Below, one piece after another: positions 43,190 to 51,391 of a DNA stretch of 64,000 nucleotides. The translations under genes were made by a program, and so were the position numbers. The stretch is from positions 248,001 through 312,000 of the forward strand of contig CAKOSO010000001.1 in NCBI GenBank assembly GCA_934102355.1, written 5' to 3'. Positions within the stretch are counted from its first letter, which is position 1. Every line of letters starts with the position of its first letter. A model generated the notes under the pieces. It ran no database searches and had not been told where the DNA came from. It saw only the letters and a program-made list of their open reading frames with translations. This DNA comes from an uncultured Bacilli bacterium. GTDB taxonomy: Bacteria > Bacillota_I > Bacilli_A > RF39 > UBA660.

Positions 43190-44314
43190 TTATTTTACCT
43201 TAGTTTTTTGTAAACTATTTTCATAACATATTCTACCAACAAAAGTAAGTGCAAATATAAGACTCATACAGAAACTTCCGCCATAACTTAAGAAAGGAAG
43301 CGGAACACCAGTAAGAGGAATAAGACCAAGTACACCTCCAAGATTTATAAATATATGTAAAAATATATAAATTGCAACACCATAACAAATCATAGTATAA
43401 GAAACCTTACTACTTTTCTTACCTATTCTAATTAATCTAACAATAAGTAAAAAATAAAGAAAAATAAGAAAAGCCCCTCCTACTATACCAAGTTCTTCAA
43501 CTAAAATAGCAAATATAAAATCAGTATGAGCCTCAGGCAAATACAAATACTTCTGAGTACTATTACCTACACCCTTGCCAAAAACTCCACCACCATTAAT
43601 AGCAATATATCCATTACATAATTGATTTCCAGTAGTTAAATATCTTGAACATGGATCACTAAAGTTAAATCTTTCTAATTTCTCTTTAGGAACCGTTCCA
43701 GTTACCAACAATAACACAACCGAAATAACTGCAAAAATACCAGCAATAAACGTATATAACTTGAACTTTTTACATGCAGGAGATAAGAAAAACATAATAA
43801 CTGAAATACATAAAAATATTAAAGCAGTTCCATAATCGTTTTGTAAAATAATTAATATAGTTATTATAATAGAAACAATAAGTGGTATAAATATTTTTTT
43901 AGAATCGCTTTGATCCTTATATTTTTCATAAAAACAAGCACTAAAAACAATTATAAAAACTTTTGCAAATTCACTCGGTTGAATACCAACACCAAATAAA
44001 TTAAACCAGTTATTTGCACCTCTATTAGCAATACCATAAAAAGCTAAAAAGAATATAGCAAAAGATATAGCAACAAGTGCATAAATTGATAATTTATAGT
44101 ACTTTCTAGTATTAAATTTTATTAATACCGAAGAAATAACAAGAGAAATAGCAATAAAAAATAATTGTTTAAAAAAATATCTTCCTGGATTCGCCTCATA
44201 CATATAAAAAGCAGTTATATTAGATGATGTATAAATCATAACAAGTCCAAGTGAAAATAATACTATAACTAAAAATAAAAGTTGTTTATCAAATTTTTTA
44301 ATTATCTTTCCCAT
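43190..44314 (-). CDS. FtsW/RodA/SpoVE-family peptidoglycan polymerase
   Basis: The 374-residue SEDS protein has ten membrane helices. Signatures are GIANRGANNWFNLFGVGIQP with SEFAK, and NGGGVFGKGVGNSTQKYLYL with PEAHTDFIFAILVEELG, plus the GVPLPFLSYGGS motif. The catalytic Asp of SEDS polymerases is the one in the loop around HTDFIFA or the nearby conserved acid. It joins disaccharide units with a class B penicillin-binding protein. The length and the CNGYIAINGG stretch favour FtsW or SpoVE over RodA. In a spore former it could serve division or cortex synthesis. The start has GAGGG. Confidence 0.87.
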   Translation of the reverse strand: MGKIIKKFDKQLLFLVIVLFSLGLVMIYTSSNITAFYMYEANPGRYFFKQLFFIAISLVISSVLIKFNTRKYYKLSIYALVAISFAIFFLAFYGIANRGANNWFNLFGVGIQPSEFAKVFIIVFSACFYEKYKDQSDSKKIFIPLIVSIIITILIILQNDYGTALIFLCISVIMFFLSPACKKFKLYTFIAGIFAVISVVLLLVTGTVPKEKLERFNFSDPCSRYLTTGNQLCNGYIAINGGGVFGKGVGNSTQKYLYLPEAHTDFIFAILVEELGIVGGAFLIFLYFLLIVRLIRIGKKSSKVSYTMICYGVAIYIFLHIFINLGGVLGLIPLTGVPLPFLSYGGSFCMSLIFALTFVGRICYENSLQKTKVK

Positions 44315-44441
44315 ATTTTACCCTCAAAAATATATTACCATATTATCTAAGTTTTTTAATCATTTTTTTAAAACATAGACATTTATACTGTCAATTTTTC
44401 ATAAAACTAATAAACTATAGTAGATAAAAGGAGGTAACCTT

Positions 44442-44597
44442 ATGTATTATTACGGAAATTCTTACGGATATGGAAATACTGGAGCATGCTGCGGTAACCA
44501 AGGTGGATACTATAATGGATATGGTTCAGGATACGCAATCATATTAGTATTATTCATATTACTTATAATAATTCTAGGTGCAAGAAACTGGAATTAA
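44442..44597 (+). CDS. YjcZ/SscA-like small sporulation peptide
   Basis: The 51-residue ORF reads MYYYGNSYGYGNTGACCGNQ, then a Gly/Tyr-rich stretch and the helix YAIILVLFILLIIILGARNWN. The Gly/Tyr-rich head plus a C-terminal hydrophobic helix is typical of YjcZ/SscA-family spore-coat-associated peptides. A strong AAAGGAGG ribosome binding site (44427-44434) precedes the ATG, and a clear terminator follows. The upstream region has GACATTTA, 14 bases, CATAAAAC (44377-44406), a loose fit to a mother-cell SigE promoter. The Cys pair is uncommon for the family. Confidence 0.8.
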   Translation: MYYYGNSYGYGNTGACCGNQGGYYNGYGSGYAIILVLFILLIIILGARNWN

Positions 44598-44606
44598 TAA
44601 AAAATT

Positions 44607-44632
44607 AAAGGAGTTTTAAACTCCTTTTTTTT
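44607..44632 (+). terminator. Terminator of the YjcZ-like gene
   Basis: AAAGGAGT pairs with ACTCCTTT around TTTAA, followed by eight T on the plus strand. Confidence 0.85.
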
Positions 44633-44702
44633 GTAATCAAATATTACCCCTTTATTTTAACAACAATTTGTGATAAAATACTAATAGTTTTGAGGTGATA
44701 CC

Positions 44703-45254
44703 ATGTTAAAAACAAATGATATTCTAGATGAAAAAGATAAAAGACTTAGAAAAACAAGTGAAATTGTTTCATTTCCAATGTCAAAAGAAGATAAAAAATA
44801 TATAGATCTAATGGTTGAATACTTAACCAATAGTCAAATAGATAAACTTGCTAAAAAATATGACCTAAGACCAGGAATGGGACTTTCTGCAGTACAACTT
44901 GGTATCTTAAAAAGATATATAGTAATAGTACACGAACAAGAAGAAAAAGAAACATTCAAAACATATGTTGTAGTAAATCCAAAAATAGTATCTAATTCTG
45001 AAGAAAAAATATATGTTGAAGAAGGAGAAGGTTGTCTATCTGTAAATAGAGATCTTGAAGGAATAGTTCCAAGATATGCAAGAGTAACTATAGAAGGATT
45101 TGACATCGAAGGAAATCCCATAAGAATACGTGCAAGAGAAGAACTATCTATTGCATTCCAACATGAAATAGATCATTTAAATGGAATATTATTTTATGAC
45201 CATATTGATCCGAAAAATCCATATAAATATCGTGATACTTATAGACCAATTTAA
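44703..45254 (+). CDS. def: Peptide deformylase
   Basis: The 183-residue protein removes the formyl group from nascent polypeptides. All three motifs are present: GMGLSAVQLG, EGEGCLSVNRD with the metal-binding Cys, and QHEIDHLNGILF with the two His ligands. A longer insertion between motifs places it with the type II enzymes of Gram-positive bacteria. The start has GAGGTGAT. It is a single gene ending in a bidirectional terminator. Confidence 0.95.
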   Translation: MLKTNDILDEKDKRLRKTSEIVSFPMSKEDKKYIDLMVEYLTNSQIDKLAKKYDLRPGMGLSAVQLGILKRYIVIVHEQEEKETFKTYVVVNPKIVSNSEEKIYVEEGEGCLSVNRDLEGIVPRYARVTIEGFDIEGNPIRIRAREELSIAFQHEIDHLNGILFYDHIDPKNPYKYRDTYRPI

Positions 45255-45276
45255 AAAGACGAAAAATCGTCTTTTT
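45253..45276. terminator. Bidirectional terminator between def and dut
   Basis: AAAAAGACGA (45253-45262) pairs with TCGTCTTTTT (45267-45276) around AAAA; T runs occur on both strands. It starts within the def stop codon. Confidence 0.88.
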
Positions 45277-45744
45277 TTATTTATTTAAATCAGTTGAACC
45301 AAATCCACCAACTCTAGTACCCATTGCATTATCATCATCAACAACTAAATACTTTTGAAATATACCTTGTGCTACAGGATCTCCTTTTTTTATCAAGACA
45401 TCTTGATCCTTAATATTAATACATTGAACAAAAATATGTCCATCATTATCAACATTACCATAATAATCAGAATCAATAACCCCTACACTATGTGGAAATA
45501 ATATTCCCTGTTTTTTAGGGCTAGAACTTCTAGGAAATATCATTAAAACCTCATCTTCCATCATATAAGCCTTAAGACCAGTTGGAATTAAACTTGGCTT
45601 CATTCCCATTTTAAAACTAGGTAATAAAATATCCTCAGCTGCCTCTAAATCATATGCAGCTGAATGCTTAGTTTTCCTAATTGGTAAAATAATCTCCTTA
45701 TCTTCCCAACCTTTAGCGATTTCAAATCCTCTTTTTTTATCCAT
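45277..45744 (-). CDS. dut: dUTP diphosphatase (trimeric dUTPase-type)
   Basis: The 155-residue protein keeps the trimeric dUTPase motifs in order: SAAYDLEA, PRSSSPKKQG, GVIDSDYYGNV and, at the C-terminus, RVGGFGSTDL. It hydrolyses dUTP to dUMP and pyrophosphate, keeping uracil out of DNA and supplying thymidylate synthesis. It starts one base after the stop codon of the NrdD-like gene with TAGGAGAAG, so translation is likely coupled. RSSS replaces the more common RSGL/RSSL, a conservative change. Confidence 0.9.
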   Translation of the reverse strand: MDKKRGFEIAKGWEDKEIILPIRKTKHSAAYDLEAAEDILLPSFKMGMKPSLIPTGLKAYMMEDEVLMIFPRSSSPKKQGILFPHSVGVIDSDYYGNVDNDGHIFVQCINIKDQDVLIKKGDPVAQGIFQKYLVVDDDNAMGTRVGGFGSTDLNK

Positions 45745-45745
45745 A

Positions 45746-47611
45746 TTACACTTCTCCTATCTCTATATATCTAATTTTATCATAAATAAATTCTATCATA
45801 TCAAAATTAATTAAATCATTATTAATATAAGATTTAAACCCACCTTTAGTAAGATTTGCAATATTCTCTTCAAACAAAAGCTTATCTAATCCAGACTTTT
45901 TGCTAAATGATATATCATAATAATCTTTATCAGTAATGCCTTTAATAATTCCAAATTCTTCCCTATCCTTTAGTACCAGATAATTCAAAGTATCTATATT
46001 ATCCATAAAACATGATTTAAATAAAACACCTGTATCTTTACTCCACTCTTTACACTTAGAATTTATAAGATTTAAAATCTTTTCTATAAATATCTCTTTA
46101 TCAGCAATATTTAAAATTTCCGTTACTTCATAAAGTCCAGCAAAACCTAAATTCAAAAATGAATAACCATTTTTTAAATATTTATCTATTCTTTCATTCT
46201 TTGAAAGTCTTGCAAGCCCACCATTCTGCCAATGAAGAGAAGATATATCCGAACACGTTCCAAGAAGCGAAAAATACTTACACATTAAAGCTTCTTTACA
46301 CAATTCCAATCTCTCATCAAATAATGTAAAAAACTTATCCAAATCATTAAATGATGAAAGTGCCAAATTAACTAAATTAATACTAACAATACCCTGACTA
46401 AATCTTCCAAAAAACTTATAACCATCATCCTTATATAGAGGTAAAAATAAATTATCACCAATAGGACTAAAAACATTACCATCAAAATCTTCCTTCATTC
46501 TTTTAGCAGACATAAATCTTGGAATTTGTTTTTCTTTCGCACAATCTAGTGCAAGTTCAGTTAAATATCCATATTCTTGATCTTTCATATTATTTGAATC
46601 TAAAACATAAACAAACTTAGGACATTTAGGAGTAACATAACTACCATCTTCAACTTTTACTCCCCTTTTAGCTTGTTTTAAAATCTCTTCAATAATTAAT
46701 GATGTCTCATGAATACAGTTTAGATCACCATTTATATTTAAAAATACTGTAATAGACAAAGCTTTATCTTTAATGTTAGTCATAATAGTATTAACTTGAT
46801 AATTAATAATTTGAATACCAGATTTCAACTCTTCATTAACTTTATCTAAAGTAATACTTTCTATTAAACTATCAGATATTTTATTTTTATATTTTTCTTT
46901 TAATGATTTATAAAACTTATCATAACTTTTCTTCAAATACTTAGACAATGCACTAACATCAATGGAAATACCACCTGCTTGACTAGATATTAAAGTAGAT
47001 ATAATTTGTGTTGTAACAATACAAGCTACCAAAAATGTTTTTGGACTTTCAATTAATTTACCATTAATAACAGTACCATTATCAAGCATATCAGAAATGT
47101 TTATTAATGAAGCATTTACAATAGGTTGAATAAAAGAATTCATATCATGAAAATAAATAATGCCACTATCATGCGCTTTGGTAACATTTTCAGGCAATAA
47201 AACTCTTTTTGCTAAATCAATAGAAACTTCATTTGTTATCAAATCTCTTTTATCAGAAATCTCATTACTAAAAGATGCAGAATCAAAAGAATTATTTTTT
47301 ATAAGACTAAGTATAGATTCATCTGTAGTATTAGATTTTCTAACTAAAGCACGATTATATCTATAAATAATATATTTTTTTGCCAATACAAACCTTTTTT
47401 GTTCCATAAGTTTAGTTTCAATTATATCTTGAATATCTTCAACTAACATTCTTTTTTTATCTAAAGATTCTATATATTTTATAATATTTTCAATTTGTTT
47501 ATCACTAGCTCTATTACATTCTAAAACTTCTTTATTAGCTTTACCAATAGCTATACGAATCTTATCACTATTATATTCAACAGCTCTTCCATCTCTTTTA
47601 ATTACTTTCAT
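45746..47611 (-). CDS. NrdD-like protein lacking the radical cysteines and the glycyl-radical domain
   Basis: The 621-residue protein aligns along its length with class III anaerobic ribonucleotide reductases: an ATP-cone (MKVIKRDGRAVEYNSDKIRI), the IIYFHDMNSF segment, DNGTVINGKLIESP, SSQAGG, and GRFSQGIVSINLVNLAL. Where NrdD has NCCL, this protein has NASL (166-169). Where NrdD has CMGCRS, it has PIGDNL (383-388), so the thiyl-radical Cys is Asp. It ends at KGGFKSYINNDL plus 21 residues, with no four-Cys zinc site or RxCGY glycyl-radical motif. The dut gene follows at once, so this is not a frameshift tail. It probably binds nucleotides but cannot reduce them. A Crp/Fnr-type palindrome lies upstream. 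Confidence 0.75.
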   Translation of the reverse strand: MKVIKRDGRAVEYNSDKIRIAIGKANKEVLECNRASDKQIENIIKYIESLDKKRMLVEDIQDIIETKLMEQKRFVLAKKYIIYRYNRALVRKSNTTDESILSLIKNNSFDSASFSNEISDKRDLITNEVSIDLAKRVLLPENVTKAHDSGIIYFHDMNSFIQPIVNASLINISDMLDNGTVINGKLIESPKTFLVACIVTTQIISTLISSQAGGISIDVSALSKYLKKSYDKFYKSLKEKYKNKISDSLIESITLDKVNEELKSGIQIINYQVNTIMTNIKDKALSITVFLNINGDLNCIHETSLIIEEILKQAKRGVKVEDGSYVTPKCPKFVYVLDSNNMKDQEYGYLTELALDCAKEKQIPRFMSAKRMKEDFDGNVFSPIGDNLFLPLYKDDGYKFFGRFSQGIVSINLVNLALSSFNDLDKFFTLFDERLELCKEALMCKYFSLLGTCSDISSLHWQNGGLARLSKNERIDKYLKNGYSFLNLGFAGLYEVTEILNIADKEIFIEKILNLINSKCKEWSKDTGVLFKSCFMDNIDTLNYLVLKDREEFGIIKGITDKDYYDISFSKKSGLDKLLFEENIANLTKGGFKSYINNDLINFDMIEFIYDKIRYIEIGEV

Positions 47612-47631
47612 ATAATTACCATCCTAATACA

Positions 47632-47688
47632 ATTATAATATTATCAAAAAAGAAAGTTGTTGTAAATGCAACAATTTTAAAATATAAT
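47632..47688. promoter_or_regulatory. Divergent promoter with 26-bp palindrome, probable Crp/Fnr operator
   Basis: The palindrome 47653-47678 has arms AAAGTTGTTG and CAACAATTTT (one mismatch) around TAAATG, the 22-26 bp N6 form typical of Crp/Fnr-family sites. For the plus-strand regulator gene, TTGTAA (47660-47665), 17 bases and TATAAT (47683-47688) place the palindrome over the -35. For the minus-strand NrdD-like gene, TATAAT (47632-47637) has no good -35 and the palindrome centre lies about 41 bases upstream of the predicted start. Confidence 0.7.
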
Positions 47689-47705
47689 AAAATTAAGGTG
47701 GTACT

Positions 47706-48347
47706 ATGGAAGAAAAAGAATGTTTAATATTTAATAATATAACCAAAGAAGAACAAAAAAAACTTCTAGATTGTATTGATGCCAGAATAACTAAAATTAA
47801 AAAAGATAGAACCATAGTAACATATATAACAAATACAAATTTAATTGGAGTTATACTAAGTGGTTCTGCTGATATAATAAGATATGATTATGATGGAAAC
47901 AGAACCATTATAGAACAATTAAAAAAAGATTCACTATTCGGAGAACTATTCACAAATAATATAAATAGTGAATATACAATTGTTGCAACCAGTGATTGTG
48001 AAGTTCTGTTTATGGAATATAATGAAATAATAAAAAGATGTAGAAAAGCTTGTCCATATCATTCAAAGTTAGTAGACAACATATTAAAACTAATGGCAGA
48101 TAAAATAGTAGCAAGTAATGAAAAAATAGAAATACTTATGAACAAAACAATAAGAGAAAAACTAAGGACATATTTTTCACTAATGTCAAAAAAGAAAAGA
48201 AAAAAAACATTTACACTTCCATTATCATATACTGATTTAGCAGACTTCTTATCCATAGATAGATGTGCTATGATGAGAGAAATAAAAAATTTAAAAGAAG
48301 ACGGAATAATTAAAACCGAAGGAAAAAAAATTACAATTAACTACTAA
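47706..48347 (+). CDS. Crp/Fnr-family transcriptional regulator
   Basis: The 213-residue protein has an N-terminal cyclic-nucleotide-binding-type beta barrel (GVILSGSADIIRYDYDGNRT, SLFGELF), a dimerisation helix (about 125-150) and a C-terminal winged helix with LSYTDLADFLSIDRCAMMRE and the wing KEDGIIKTEGKKITI. It contains Cys in SDCEV and RCRKACPYH, which could ligate an iron-sulfur cluster or sense redox, but this is inference. It is divergent from the NrdD-like gene and probably binds the palindrome between them. Confidence 0.88.
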   Translation: MEEKECLIFNNITKEEQKKLLDCIDARITKIKKDRTIVTYITNTNLIGVILSGSADIIRYDYDGNRTIIEQLKKDSLFGELFTNNINSEYTIVATSDCEVLFMEYNEIIKRCRKACPYHSKLVDNILKLMADKIVASNEKIEILMNKTIREKLRTYFSLMSKKKRKKTFTLPLSYTDLADFLSIDRCAMMREIKNLKEDGIIKTEGKKITINY

Positions 48348-48377
48348 AAAGATCAATTAAAAATCTAATTGATCTTT
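48348..48377. terminator. Bidirectional terminator between the Crp/Fnr gene and smc
   Basis: AAAGATCAATTA (48348-48359) pairs with TAATTGATCTTT (48366-48377), a perfect 12-bp stem, with T runs on both strands. It overlaps the smc stop codon. Confidence 0.85.
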
Positions 48378-51318
48378 ATTTTTTATCAACAAGCTTTACA
48401 CTAACTAATTTAGATACCCCAGACTCTTGCATCGTTATGCCATATAAGGTATTTGCATATTCCATAGTTTTTTTCTTATGTGTAATAATTATTAATTGTG
48501 TTTTACCAACATATTTCTCAAAATAATTACCAATTCTTTCAACATTAGCTTCATCAAGAGCAGCTTCTATCTCATCAAAAATACAGAAAGGTATTTTCTT
48601 AACATTTAAAACTGCAAACAATAAACTAATTGCTGTAAGAGTTTTTTCTCCACCACTCAACAATGTAATAGTAGATATCTTTTTGCCAGGAGGAGCAACA
48701 ACAATATCAATTCCTGTTTCAAGTAAATTATCTTTATCAGTTAGCTTTAATGAAGCAGATCCTCCACCAAATAATGCTTTAAAGACATTGTTAAATTCAA
48801 CCTCAATATTTTTAAAAGTAATTAAGAATTCCTCTTCCATAACCTTATCAAGTTCACTAATAATCTTTGATAAAATTTCAATAGCACCAGTCAAATCATT
48901 CTTTTGTTTTATCAAGAATTCATATCTTGTATTAATTCTATCATACTCTTCAATAGCACCAATATTTATAACACCAAGAGCTTTAATTTTACTTTTAAGT
49001 TCATTAACACTCTTAGTTGCTATATCGTGATCAATATCCAATACATAATTTTCTTTAGCTTTTTCAAAAGTCAAATTATATGTACCATTAAGAATATTAA
49101 GTAAATTATCCATCTTAACACTAATCTTAGTACTCTTAACTTCAAAAAGTCTTAATTTATCCCCTAATTCCTTAGATTTAGAATTATTAAATCTATAATC
49201 AGCTTGAAGTCTTTCAATAACACTTGAAATATCATTTTTAGCACTTTCAGCTTCAACTATTTGTTTACTAACTAATTCCTTTTCGTTTATAACTTCATAA
49301 TACTTAATAATAATTTTATCTTCTTCCTCTTGTAAAGTATCATTTGTTAAAGATTTAAGATTATTAAGTTCCAAAGTAATTCTTTCATAATCATTTTTTA
49401 AAGAGTCAAAAACACTTCTTTTAGAACTAAGTTCTTCATTTAATAATAATTTTTGTTTTTCAAGTTCTATAATAGAAACTTGCTTTTGCTTTTCATTATT
49501 AATAATTTCGTTAACTTTTTCTTCTAAATAAGAAAGTTCATCTTTAATATTTTTCTCGTTTTGATTTAAATTTTGTAACTCATACTTTTCGCTAATAACT
49601 GAATTCTTATTTAAAGAACCACCAGTAATAGACCCACCAACATTAATAACTTCACCTTCTAAAGTTACAATCTTATATCTATTATTTATCAATTTACTAA
49701 TTCTATTAGCACTATCAATATTATCTACAAGTAACACATTACCAAGTTGATTAAAAATAATATTTTTGTATGTTTCACTAAAAGATAATTTATTAGCAAG
49801 AACATCTATAAAACCATTTTCATTAGATAATAAATTTAGAATATCTGTTTCTACAAATCTAGGTTTAATTGCTGTAATTGGAAAAAATGTCACTCTACCA
49901 ATATTATTTTCTTTTAAATAATTAATAGCATTTTTAGCTACTTCTGAATTTTCAACAACTACATAATTCTTAGCACCACCTAAAGCAACTTCTATTGCAG
50001 TACTATATTTTAAATCAAATTTAATTAATCTAGAAATGGTATTATGCATACCATGAATTCTAGGATTAGATAAAACCTTTCTAACACTAACAGGCATATC
50101 TCCACCTTGTTCAATATATGAAGATAAAGTTTTAATCTTATAAGAAATATCAATTAATTCTTTATTTTTAGAAGAAATATCAACTTCCATCTCTGATCTT
50201 TCTTTTATTGTATTATTAAGATTTTGTCTAGCTAGTAAAATATCATTATTAAGTGCTTCTATTTTCTTTTCAATAATCTCTTTATCAGTTTTTAAAGAAA
50301 TCATTCTATTATTAATAGATAATTGTTGTTCTTTTAAATTAGCAATATTCTCGTGTACCTTAGAATCAGTTGCATCATACTTACTACGCTCTTTAATAAT
50401 ATTTTTTTCTCCATTAAGTCTTTCTTCTTCTTTACTAAGAGATAAAAATTTATCATTTAAACTTGCAATATTCTCATTTGCTAAAGTTAGCTCTTCTTGC
50501 TTTTTTAATATTTCAGCATCGCTACTAGAACTACCAGCATTGAAAGATATAATTTCATTATTTAAATTATCAATTTCTTTTTGCAAAGAATTATACTCAT
50601 TATTCAAATCACCTAAATCATTAGCAATTAAAGAAATTTCTAAATCTTCAAGTTCCTCCTTATAAGATAAATATTCTTTTGCTTTTTCACTTTGATCTTT
50701 CAAAGGTTCAATTTGTGTTTCAAGTTCACTAACAATATCATTTACCCTTACTAAATTCTCATTTGTTTTATCAAGTTTTCTTAAAGCTTCTTCTTTTCTC
50801 TTTTTATATTTTAAAACATTAGCAGCTTCTTCAAAAATAAGACGCCTTTCACTAGGAGAATCACTAATAATTTTAGATACCTCGCCTTGAGATATTATAT
50901 TAAATGCATATTTTCCAACACCAGTATCTAAAAATAAATCCGAAATATCTTTTAAACGACATTGTTCATTATTAATATAATATTCACTTTCTCCACTACG
51001 ATAAACTTTTCTTGTAATAGATACCTCATCCATATTATTTTTAAGACAATTATCACTATTATCAAAAACTAAACTAACAGATGCTATATTAAGAGGATTT
51101 CTAGAACTAGAACCAGAAAATATTACATCAGTCATCGTGTTATTACCACGTAAAGATTTAACAGATTGTTCACCCATTACCCACTTTACTGCATCCACTA
51201 TATTACTTTTACCTGATCCATTTGGACCTACAATACATGTAATATTATTATCTAAATTAATATTTATTTTATCTGCAAAAGATTTAAAACCCGATATCTT
51301 AATTTCTTTCAAATACAT
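48376..51318 (-). CDS. smc: Chromosome partition/condensin protein SMC, short-armed
   Basis: The 980-residue protein has an N-terminal head with Walker A GPNGSGKSN (31-39), a coiled-coil arm, a hinge starting near residue 415 (GGDMPVSVRKVLSNP to VGGSITGGS), the return arm and the C-terminal head with LSGGEKTLTAISLL (signature) and FCIFDEIEAALDEANV (Walker B). SMC with ScpAB loads on DNA and organises chromosomes. B. subtilis SMC has about 1190 residues, so each arm here is roughly 80-100 residues shorter while heads and hinge look complete. ATG 51318 has AGGAAGTG. rnc and ftsY, its common neighbours, are not adjacent. Confidence 0.93.
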   Translation of the reverse strand: MYLKEIKISGFKSFADKININLDNNITCIVGPNGSGKSNIVDAVKWVMGEQSVKSLRGNNTMTDVIFSGSSSRNPLNIASVSLVFDNSDNCLKNNMDEVSITRKVYRSGESEYYINNEQCRLKDISDLFLDTGVGKYAFNIISQGEVSKIISDSPSERRLIFEEAANVLKYKKRKEEALRKLDKTNENLVRVNDIVSELETQIEPLKDQSEKAKEYLSYKEELEDLEISLIANDLGDLNNEYNSLQKEIDNLNNEIISFNAGSSSSDAEILKKQEELTLANENIASLNDKFLSLSKEEERLNGEKNIIKERSKYDATDSKVHENIANLKEQQLSINNRMISLKTDKEIIEKKIEALNNDILLARQNLNNTIKERSEMEVDISSKNKELIDISYKIKTLSSYIEQGGDMPVSVRKVLSNPRIHGMHNTISRLIKFDLKYSTAIEVALGGAKNYVVVENSEVAKNAINYLKENNIGRVTFFPITAIKPRFVETDILNLLSNENGFIDVLANKLSFSETYKNIIFNQLGNVLLVDNIDSANRISKLINNRYKIVTLEGEVINVGGSITGGSLNKNSVISEKYELQNLNQNEKNIKDELSYLEEKVNEIINNEKQKQVSIIELEKQKLLLNEELSSKRSVFDSLKNDYERITLELNNLKSLTNDTLQEEEDKIIIKYYEVINEKELVSKQIVEAESAKNDISSVIERLQADYRFNNSKSKELGDKLRLFEVKSTKISVKMDNLLNILNGTYNLTFEKAKENYVLDIDHDIATKSVNELKSKIKALGVINIGAIEEYDRINTRYEFLIKQKNDLTGAIEILSKIISELDKVMEEEFLITFKNIEVEFNNVFKALFGGGSASLKLTDKDNLLETGIDIVVAPPGKKISTITLLSGGEKTLTAISLLFAVLNVKKIPFCIFDEIEAALDEANVERIGNYFEKYVGKTQLIIITHKKKTMEYANTLYGITMQESGVSKLVSVKLVDKK

Positions 51319-51365
51319 AGTAACACTTCCTAGTCTTATAAAAGAATTATAACAAAAAAACAAAA

Positions 51366-51391
51366 CAAAAAAAAGAGTTATTCGCTCTTTT
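51366..51391 (-). terminator. Terminator of galE
   Basis: AAAAGAG pairs with CTCTTTT (51371-51377 with 51385-51391), followed by eight T on the minus strand; it overlaps the galE stop codon. Confidence 0.7.

Noticed and set aside
45746..45760. Frameshift ending a normal nrdD gene
   Set aside because: dut starts one base after the stop, leaving no room for a lost C-terminal domain, and internal catalytic positions are also changed.
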